IMG/VR virus record: IMGVR_UViG_3300037635_000509
Location: 1-25,965 of that record
Direction: 5' to 3' (one strand)
Source: a virus
Length of the DNA: 25,965 nucleotides
This document shows positions 19,194 through 25,965 of this stretch, piece after piece (positions within the stretch are counted from its first letter, which is position 1; each line of letters begins with the position of its first letter). A program made the translations under genes and the position numbers. The notes beneath the pieces were generated by a model that saw only the letters and a program-made list of their open reading frames with translations, made no database searches and had not been told where the DNA came from.

Positions 19194-21374
19194 ATGGCTG
19201 ATGCATGGAAAACCTATGCCGTTGAGTTTCGTGGTGGTCTTATAAGTAATCTGTCACCTTTGCAGCAGGGTATTAACGCACCGGGTAGCGCAAGAATACT
19301 ACGTAACTTTGAACCGTCTGTTGAGGGTGGCTATCGTAGAATTGAGGGCTACGACAAATATGACAGTGATATAATTCCGCCATATGGCGCACCAAAGGTA
19401 CATGGTGGTAGTCAAAGTGGTACATCACTTACAATAGCAAATATACATCAAACACCTGTTGCGGGTGACCTGTTGACATTTACAGGTGGTGCAGTTGCAG
19501 GTGCGGCGCAGACAGGTACATCACTAGACGTAGACGGATTAGATGTAGCCCCATCTGCAAATGATACATTTACTATAGCAGGTGACACAACTGTATACAC
19601 AGTAAGCGCAGCAACGGCTCTTGTAGGTACAGCATCTACTCTTACAATAACACCAGAGTTAGCAGTTACTCCTGTAGACAACGCTGTTCTTAGTTTCAGA
19701 TATACTATAGCCACAGGCGGCGTGAGTTTTTCTGCAGGTGTAAACAGAGCAACATTAACATTTGACCAGACAATGGTGGTCAATCCGTCAGATCAAGATG
19801 ACATTACGTTTGTATCTACCGTACTAGACTACCTTGCATTAGGCGTAGCAAGCTGGGAAAGCCAATCTATTGTTGCTAAAAATGATGACATATACAGCAC
19901 TACAGGTACTGGCTATACTAAAATAAATGTGCCTAGTTATGGTACTGTATTAGTAAATGGTGGAAGCCAAACAGGTTCGTCATTAGCGGTAGATAGTTTA
20001 GACGCTACTCCACAGGCACAAGACCAGTTTACTATTGCTGGTGTAGACTTAATATATACAGTCACAGCAGCACCTAGCGTTACTTCTGGTGCAGCAACTA
20101 TAAGCATAGACCCGGCACTTAACTCTAGCCCAGCAGATAATGCCGCCATTACATTTATATCTACCAGTAGAGAAGGTGCATCACGTACCCGGTTTGCTAA
20201 ATACAACTACGATGGTACGCAGAAGATTGCTATAGTTGACGGTGCCAATGCACCAGCCACATATGATGATAGCATATTTACGGCACTGAACGATGCTCCA
20301 GCAGATGTAAAAGGTGCATCTTTTGTAAGCAACTTTAAAAATGCTTTGTTCTTTGGTAAAGGAACTAACCTTAATTTTACTGCACCATATACAGACAATG
20401 ACTTTTCAGTAGCTAATGGCGCAGGTGCAATCAATGTAGGCTCACCCATTACTGGACTAGAAGTATTTCGTGACCAGTTAATTATTTTTACTGAAGTATC
20501 TATACAAAGATTAGTTGGTAACACTATCGCAGACTTTACATTGCAGCCAGTAACAAATGATATTGGCTGTATTGAAAGTGACACCATTCAAGAAGTCGGT
20601 GGTGACATTATGTTCTTAGCACCTGACGGTCTGCGACTGTTAAGTGCAACAGATAGACTAGGTGACTTTGGATTAGGTGTTGTATCTAAGATAATACAGG
20701 ATAACTTAACAACATTTATTTCAGCGAATACAAATTTTTCAAGCTGTGTTATTAGAGAAAAGTCGCAGTATAGAATACTTGGATACAATAATAACATTAC
20801 ACAGGAAAATGCTCAAGGTATTATTGCTACGCAGTTTGCGGTGCAGGGCGGTGAAAATATGCAGTATGCAGAAACAAGAGGCATACGAGCATATGTAGCA
20901 GACAGTAACTACCACTTAAATACAGAAGTCGTAGTCTTTGCTAATAATGATGGCTACTTGTATCAAATGGAATCAGGCAGTGATTTTGATGGTACACCAA
21001 TACAAATTACTTTTGCTACACCATTTATTCCTATTGAAGACCCACGTGTACGAAAAACTTTTTACAAGATATTTTTGTATACAGACCCACAAGGTAGTGT
21101 GGCATTTGATTTAAGTTTAAAGTTAGATTTTGACGAATCAGGTATAATACAACCAGCACCTATTAACATTCAAAACACACAGGGTACTGTTGGTTTCTTT
21201 GGACAAGGTACATTTGGTGTAACATCCTATGGAGCCAAGCTAGTTAAGCTATTTGAAAGCCAAGTTGTTGGTTCAGGATTTGCAGTTTCATTCTTGTTTG
21301 ATTCTGCTACAGAGGCACCGCCGTTTTCCCTTGACGCATTAACGGTAGAATATGCCACTAACTCAAGAAGGTAA
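19194..21374 (+). CDS. Tail nozzle protein, T7 gp12-like (tail tubular protein B), with inserted repeats
   Basis: A 726-residue protein next to the adaptor gene. The N-terminus FRGGLISNLSPLQQGINAPG, then ARILRNFEPSVEGGYRRIEG, is typical of nozzle proteins, and SNFKNALFFGKG with GLEVFRDQLIIFTEVSIQRL belongs to the propeller-like core. Two copies of a 70-residue beta-rich module are inserted (about 104-170 and 255-323), plus a partial copy (about 70-100). They share the pattern GGSQTGSSL...TP..QDQFTIAG...YTV. The modules probably project from the tail and could touch the cell surface. Confidence 0.85.
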   Translation: MADAWKTYAVEFRGGLISNLSPLQQGINAPGSARILRNFEPSVEGGYRRIEGYDKYDSDIIPPYGAPKVHGGSQSGTSLTIANIHQTPVAGDLLTFTGGAVAGAAQTGTSLDVDGLDVAPSANDTFTIAGDTTVYTVSAATALVGTASTLTITPELAVTPVDNAVLSFRYTIATGGVSFSAGVNRATLTFDQTMVVNPSDQDDITFVSTVLDYLALGVASWESQSIVAKNDDIYSTTGTGYTKINVPSYGTVLVNGGSQTGSSLAVDSLDATPQAQDQFTIAGVDLIYTVTAAPSVTSGAATISIDPALNSSPADNAAITFISTSREGASRTRFAKYNYDGTQKIAIVDGANAPATYDDSIFTALNDAPADVKGASFVSNFKNALFFGKGTNLNFTAPYTDNDFSVANGAGAINVGSPITGLEVFRDQLIIFTEVSIQRLVGNTIADFTLQPVTNDIGCIESDTIQEVGGDIMFLAPDGLRLLSATDRLGDFGLGVVSKIIQDNLTTFISANTNFSSCVIREKSQYRILGYNNNITQENAQGIIATQFAVQGGENMQYAETRGIRAYVADSNYHLNTEVVVFANNDGYLYQMESGSDFDGTPIQITFATPFIPIEDPRVRKTFYKIFLYTDPQGSVAFDLSLKLDFDESGIIQPAPINIQNTQGTVGFFGQGTFGVTSYGAKLVKLFESQVVGSGFAVSFLFDSATEAPPFSLDALTVEYATNSRR

Positions 21375-21379
21375 AAACT

Positions 21380-23950
21380 ATGGGAACAGGATACACTAGA
21401 AACGATACAGCTAATAATATTGCTGACGGTAACGTAATTAACGCTGCTGACTTTGATGGCGAATATGATGCCATTGAAGCAGCCTTTAATGCTACCACAG
21501 GACATACACACGATGGTACTGCTGCAGAAGGTGGTCCAATTACTGTGGTTGGTCCTGTGCAAGATGTGGTTGTGTCGTCTACAGAAATGCGTCCTAAGAC
21601 GACTAACACACTAGACCTTGGTACATCTTCTCTTGAGTATAAAGACCTTCACCTTGCTGGTACAGCTAATCTTGTAAATGCAACAACAACAGGCGATATA
21701 ACACTTACAGGTGCTGCATATAATGTTGTATTTGATGCAAGTGATAATGCTCTTGAGTTTGGAGATAATGCTAAAGCTGTATTTGGAGATAGCGATGATT
21801 TGCAAGTTTACCACAACGGAACAACAAATTATGTATACGCATTAGCAGATATAAACATTAATGCTAATACAGGCGTAAATATTCAAGCTAAAAATGGTGA
21901 AGATAGCATAGTTGCAGTTGCAGATGGTGCAGTAGAACTTTACCACGATAACAGTAAAAAGTTTGAAACAACAGCAACGGGCGTTACAGTTACTGGCTCA
22001 CTAGCTGTAGATAGTTTGCATCTTGACGACAGTGAAAAACTTACGTTTGGTAATAGTGTTTCTCCTGATTTAGAGATGTACCATGATGGCAGTAACAGTT
22101 TTATTTCGGACATCGGAACTGGTTCTTTAGTAATAAGCAGCAATGATTTAAAAATTCAAAATGCTGCCAACAATGAAATTTTAGCCCAGTTCACTCAAGA
22201 TGGTACCGCAACACTATTATATGATAACAGTACTAAACTGGCTACGGATGCAGATGGTGTAGATATTACTGGTCAGCTTGATGTTAGCACAGATGTTAAT
22301 ATTACAAGTAACTTGGACGTTGGTGATGATGTTACTTTATCGTCAGATTCTGCTGTTATTAACTTAGGTGCAGGTAGCGAAGTAAATATTACACACGTAG
22401 CAGATACAGGCGTAACACTAAATGTAGAAAACTCTACAACCAATGCTGTAACTGATGTTCTTAAACTACAAGCACAAAGTAGTGGTACACCTGCTGTCGG
22501 CATCGGTACTGGCGTTGAGTTCTCCACTGAAACTGCTTCAGATAACTTAGAAATTGGTGGCGTTATTGAGTCATCAGCCAGCGGTTTAACACCTACATCT
22601 GAAGAGTTTGACATGATATTCAAAACCATGTCAACTGGTACTGCTGCTGCAGAACGCTTGAAGCTGAATGGTTCAGGTGCTACTGTTGGTAATGTCAATG
22701 TAGATGGCAACACTGTTAGCAGCACAGATACTAACGGCGATATTAACCTGTCACCAAATGGAACTGGTACAGTTGTAATTAATACAGACCTTGATGTTGA
22801 TAATATTAATATTGACGGTAATGCTATTACAAGCACAGATGCTAACGGTAACATTGCACTTACACCTAATGGTACAGGTGAAGTTGATATTACCAAAGTA
22901 GACATCGACAGTGGTGCGATTGACGGTATTACTTTAGGTACAAACAGTGCTGTTACGGAAGCGCAGATTGATAATATTAATATTGATGGCAATGCTATCA
23001 CGTCTACCGATACAAACGGCAACATTGCACTGACACCGAATGGTACAGGCGAAGTAGATATTAGTAAGGTTGATATTGATGCAGGTGCTATTGACGGTGT
23101 AACTATTGGTACAAACAGTGCCGTTACAGAGTTGCAAGTTGACAACCTGAATGTTAATGGCAATTCTATTGTAAGCACAAATACGAATGGTAATATTACT
23201 CTTACTCCTGCAGGAACAGGTAATGTTGATGTAGGTGTATTTACTTTTGACGCAGATCAAAGTATAGGTGCAGGTCAAGATAATTATGTGTTGACATATG
23301 ATAACACTGGTGGTACAATACAGCTTGAAGCATTACCGGGAACAAGTATATCAAGTGATACATCACCTGCTCTTGGTGGTACACTTACTGCAGATGGCTT
23401 TAACATTGAGTTTGATGACAGTGGTGCAGCAACAGATGATCGCTTGCGGTTTGGTACAGGTAATGACCTAGAGATTTATCACGATGGTACTGACAGTATT
23501 ATTGATAATGCTACAAGTGAAGGTAGCATCAAGATTCAAGATACTTCATCTACTGTATTAGAGATTGGTGCAGATGAAGTTACTGTAACAGGACGTGCAT
23601 TAAGTACAGATGGTACTAATGCTGTGACAGCAGTAACAGAAACGGGATCGCCTTTAGTTGCTACACTTGATCTATCCTCAAATACCAACTTCTCACTCGC
23701 ACCTAGTGCTAGTAATGATTTTGAATTGACTTTTAGTAATGTTGTGGCTGGGCAATCCGGGAATATTAAATTGGATAATTCAAATGGTGTAGCTATTACT
23801 GCCAATGCTGTAGTTGCGATGAATGCATCAGCACTAACTGCTATACAAACAGCAGGAGTGTATCACTTAGCCTATTATACAGTGGGTACATCAGGAACAA
23901 GCGATGTGCTATTATCTGTATCAGGTTCACTAACATCACAAGGTGTGTAA
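21380..23950 (+). CDS. Tail fibre protein with repeats
   Basis: An 856-residue protein right after the nozzle gene. The N-terminal part (GTGYTRNDTANNIADGNVIN, DFDGEYDAIEAAFN, GHTHDGT) resembles fibre attachment regions in marine podoviruses. The remainder is Asn/Asp/Thr/Gly-rich, with beta-helical character and recurrent DLQVYHNGTTN, VELYHDNSKKF, DLEMYHDGSNS and DLEIYHDGTDS blocks at irregular distances. A 57-residue repeat (NINIDGNAITSTD... GAIDG...GTNSAVTE) occurs about 2.5 times between about residues 438 and 620. No C-terminal chaperone domain is visible. Likely a trimeric receptor-binding fibre. Confidence 0.85.
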   Translation: MGTGYTRNDTANNIADGNVINAADFDGEYDAIEAAFNATTGHTHDGTAAEGGPITVVGPVQDVVVSSTEMRPKTTNTLDLGTSSLEYKDLHLAGTANLVNATTTGDITLTGAAYNVVFDASDNALEFGDNAKAVFGDSDDLQVYHNGTTNYVYALADININANTGVNIQAKNGEDSIVAVADGAVELYHDNSKKFETTATGVTVTGSLAVDSLHLDDSEKLTFGNSVSPDLEMYHDGSNSFISDIGTGSLVISSNDLKIQNAANNEILAQFTQDGTATLLYDNSTKLATDADGVDITGQLDVSTDVNITSNLDVGDDVTLSSDSAVINLGAGSEVNITHVADTGVTLNVENSTTNAVTDVLKLQAQSSGTPAVGIGTGVEFSTETASDNLEIGGVIESSASGLTPTSEEFDMIFKTMSTGTAAAERLKLNGSGATVGNVNVDGNTVSSTDTNGDINLSPNGTGTVVINTDLDVDNINIDGNAITSTDANGNIALTPNGTGEVDITKVDIDSGAIDGITLGTNSAVTEAQIDNINIDGNAITSTDTNGNIALTPNGTGEVDISKVDIDAGAIDGVTIGTNSAVTELQVDNLNVNGNSIVSTNTNGNITLTPAGTGNVDVGVFTFDADQSIGAGQDNYVLTYDNTGGTIQLEALPGTSISSDTSPALGGTLTADGFNIEFDDSGAATDDRLRFGTGNDLEIYHDGTDSIIDNATSEGSIKIQDTSSTVLEIGADEVTVTGRALSTDGTNAVTAVTETGSPLVATLDLSSNTNFSLAPSASNDFELTFSNVVAGQSGNIKLDNSNGVAITANAVVAMNASALTAIQTAGVYHLAYYTVGTSGTSDVLLSVSGSLTSQGV
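22691..23240 (+). repeat. 171-bp in-frame direct repeats within the fibre gene
   Basis: Units begin at 22802, 22973 and 23144 (each 171 bp, 57 codons, apart), with a related partial unit at 22691. Sequences are alike but not identical, with many synonymous changes, which suggests old duplication with continuing selection on the protein. The third unit is incomplete and merges into unique sequence near 23240. Confidence 0.8.
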
Positions 23951-23957
23951 TTAAAAT

Positions 23958-25965
23958 ATGAGTATTGTAAAAGGAAATCATGCTGGACTAGGCGGTGCGG
24001 GTGCGCCGGGTGGACCGTTAGGTGGTGGTGGCGCACCTTTAGGTAGTCACGCTGTTGCTCAGTCTCTGCGGTTTGATGGTTCTACGGCTTACCTTACTAA
24101 ATCTGATTTTGGTACAGCAACAGACACATCTAAACGAACTTTTTCAACGTGGGTAAAAAGAGGAGACACTGAAGGGGTAGCCGCCTACAATCACATTATT
24201 GGTGCGGGTTCTAGTGCTATTGATGGTTTTGGTTTTCAGAGTGGAACGGGCAAACTACAGTGGATTCAAGGTGGAAGTGCTGTTAAGGACGGTGTTAGAG
24301 AATTAAGAGATACAAGTGCGTGGTATCATTTTTTTACGACTTGGAATGCCACTGACAATGAATTGTTTATTTACGTTAATGGTGAGCTAGATTATTCTGA
24401 CACTGGAGGCCTATCGGCTTTGGCTAAACTTGGCAATACAGGTCATACTACTTATCTTGGCAAACGTAGTAACGCAGATACATATATACACGGCTACCTA
24501 GCCGAAACAGTGTTTCTTGATGGTACTATTGGCGATATAAACGATTTTGGTGAGTTAGTTAGCGGTATCTGGGTGCCAAAAACAATTAATACAAGCAGTA
24601 TAACTTTTGGTAATAACGGTTTCTATTTGCCTTACTCACAAGATTTTACAGCAGGAAATAGTATAAACTTTGGAACAGGACGCACTGCCAAAGTTACCTA
24701 TTCAGATTCTGCTTCTTTTGACATTGGAGCATCCGATGATTTTACTATTGAATATTTTTTTAAAACACAAGACGTAGGTGCTAATTATGGCAACTGGATA
24801 GGTGATTACGCAACAGGTGGCCCACATCATTTGATAAGTTATGACTTTAGGTCTTCAACTAGAGACGTGTATTTTTATTCTAATAACGGTCAAGCATTGA
24901 AATGGTCTGTTGCTGGTGACGTTACTCTGTCTAGTGGTGCTTGGCATCATGTAGTATTTCAAAGAGATGGCACAGTGTTACGAGCATATATAGATGGCAC
25001 ACGTTTAACGTCTGTTTCAAATACATCTTCTAGTTGGTCACTATCAGACGGTAAAGCAACAAACTTTAATAAGGCTTATAATTTAAGCAAAATTATTCTA
25101 GGCGACCCGAACGGACAGGGCATGAGTGGTTCATTAAGTAACATTAGATATGTAATTGGTGACACCGTTTATGCGGATGATGACAGTGACATTACTGTAC
25201 CAACAGAAACTTTAACAGCAGTTACTAACACTAAGTTACTGACAGCGGTTAATAGCACACTTGGTGATGACATTAGCACGGAAAACAATGATGGTACTAC
25301 AAGTGGTTCACCTACACTAAGTTATGATAGCCCATTTACAACTGAAAACTTTTTTGATGATGCGTCTGGTAATGGCAATGACTTTACTGCAAACAACCTA
25401 TCCGCAACCGATGTCGTGCCGGATAGCCCGACTAGTAACTTTGCTACCATCAATTCGGTTCATCGGCACTTTAATATGACCTTTAAAGAAGGCAATTTGC
25501 GGCATGAAACAGCAACAAACAATCGTGGTGTTGTAGGTAACTTTTTGTTGCCTAAGTCTGGTAAGTGGTATTGGGAGCATTGGTCAAAGTCGTTTAATTA
25601 TGCAACAGATGATGAAATGCACGCTGTTGGAATTAACACACCTAATGTTGACTTAGACGGAAGCAGAGGTGGTTGGGGTACAGGTATAACTCTTTCGTCA
25701 AGCACCGGTCAAAAGAATGTTGAAGGAACTAGAACAGCATATGATTCAATAACAGGCTGGGCTGAAAATGAAGGTTGTGCTGTTGTCTATGATGCCGATG
25801 CTGGAACTATTGCTTGGGCGGTAAATGGTGGGGCCTTAGGTAGCACTGTATCTGTACCAGACGAGGACTGGATACCATTTGTAGGTATGGGCGGTGGCTC
25901 TAGCACAGAAGTGGGCTTTTTTAACTTTGGGCAAGATGGCACATTTGCTGGTGAAACAACCTCTG
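23958..25965 (+). CDS. Large adhesin-like protein with LamG-like and SPRY-like domains (3' end outside window)
   Basis: Open from ATG 23958 to the right edge, 669 codons without a stop. It starts with a Gly/Pro/Ala-rich segment (GGAGAPGGPLGGGGAPLGSH). A first concanavalin/LamG-like domain spans about residues 35-205 (SLRFDGSTAYLTKSDFGTAT, WYHFFTTWNATDNELFIYVN, GYLAETVFLDG). A second spans about 245-405 (FDIGASDDFTIEYFF, WHHVVFQRDGTVLRAYIDGT). Then comes NFFDDASGNGNDFTANNLSA and a SPRY-like domain (GKWYWEHWSK, AVNGGALGS, FVGMGGG). Such modules bind carbohydrate or protein surfaces. It probably acts as a second receptor-binding or fibre-associated protein. Confidence 0.85.
   Translation, partial: MSIVKGNHAGLGGAGAPGGPLGGGGAPLGSHAVAQSLRFDGSTAYLTKSDFGTATDTSKRTFSTWVKRGDTEGVAAYNHIIGAGSSAIDGFGFQSGTGKLQWIQGGSAVKDGVRELRDTSAWYHFFTTWNATDNELFIYVNGELDYSDTGGLSALAKLGNTGHTTYLGKRSNADTYIHGYLAETVFLDGTIGDINDFGELVSGIWVPKTINTSSITFGNNGFYLPYSQDFTAGNSINFGTGRTAKVTYSDSASFDIGASDDFTIEYFFKTQDVGANYGNWIGDYATGGPHHLISYDFRSSTRDVYFYSNNGQALKWSVAGDVTLSSGAWHHVVFQRDGTVLRAYIDGTRLTSVSNTSSSWSLSDGKATNFNKAYNLSKIILGDPNGQGMSGSLSNIRYVIGDTVYADDDSDITVPTETLTAVTNTKLLTAVNSTLGDDISTENNDGTTSGSPTLSYDSPFTTENFFDDASGNGNDFTANNLSATDVVPDSPTSNFATINSVHRHFNMTFKEGNLRHETATNNRGVVGNFLLPKSGKWYWEHWSKSFNYATDDEMHAVGINTPNVDLDGSRGGWGTGITLSSSTGQKNVEGTRTAYDSITGWAENEGCAVVYDADAGTIAWAVNGGALGSTVSVPDEDWIPFVGMGGGSSTEVGFFNFGQDGTFAGETTS

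Noticed and set aside
22273-23178. 301-codon minus-strand ORF under the fibre gene
   Set aside because: Its Val/Ser/Ile-rich repetitive sequence mirrors the fibre repeats; it is a shadow of the true plus-strand gene.
22691-23240. CRISPR-like spaced repeats
   Set aside because: The repeats are 171-bp in-frame coding units without short identical repeats and unique spacers.
25398-25580. 60-codon minus-strand ORF at the right end
   Set aside because: It is opposite the long open adhesin reading frame and shows no ribosome-binding site.

Overview
The window is part of the genome of a tailed, probably short-tailed (podovirus-like) marine bacteriophage. The evidence is a full packaging and head module (terminase small and large subunits, portal, scaffold, major capsid protein), T7-type tail genes (adaptor-like and nozzle-like proteins, a repetitive fibre and a LamG/SPRY-type adhesin), a holin plus T4-type lysozyme lysis set, and a run of small lysine-rich 'RGGM' proteins of a kind I associate with uncultured marine phages (pelagiphage, HMO-2011-like and cyanophage relatives). 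No host genes, tRNAs, rRNAs, integrase or insertion sequences were seen. The host cannot be fixed from the sequence; a marine alphaproteobacterium is a guess.

Layout. Positions 1-1479 hold five minus-strand genes of unknown function, the leftmost cut by the window edge. Positions 1480-2411 are a gene-free divergent control region of about 930 bp. It is packed with short perfect hairpins, several with three-base loops, two larger foldable segments and a long imperfect inverted repeat. At its right end is a perfect-consensus sigma70 promoter (TTGACA, 17 bp, TATAAT) followed by repeated CACTTA motifs. From 2412 to 7757 there is a tightly overlapping plus-strand run of small genes: basic RGGM/KGG proteins, small exported cysteine-containing proteins, membrane/coiled-coil proteins, and one metabolic-looking gene related to the alpha subunit of Rieske ring-hydroxylating oxygenases. 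From 7778 to 9094 is a lysis cassette with its own promoter. From 9094 to 11488 are packaging genes, from 11500 to 18400 portal and head genes, and from 18456 to the right edge tail and adhesin genes.

How it works together. Plus-strand transcription probably starts at the strong promoter at 2183 and is reinforced by candidate promoters at 7743, 11369 (weaker) and 16571. The same CACTTA half-site appears at the left leader, the divergent region and the capsid promoter, so one regulator could coordinate them (inference).

Most unusual features: (1) an oxygenase-alpha homologue at 6178-7248 that keeps the mononuclear-iron motifs but lacks the Cys/His residues and the sequence block that hold the 2Fe-2S cluster; (2) an array of about ten different small hairpins in 500 bp of non-coding DNA, with similar mini-hairpins continuing inside the adjacent gene; (3) a palindrome, AGTCCAA-N2-TTGGACT, found both in a coding region and in control regions; (4) a candidate promoter whose predicted start coincides with the ATG of gene 7778, suggesting a leaderless mRNA.
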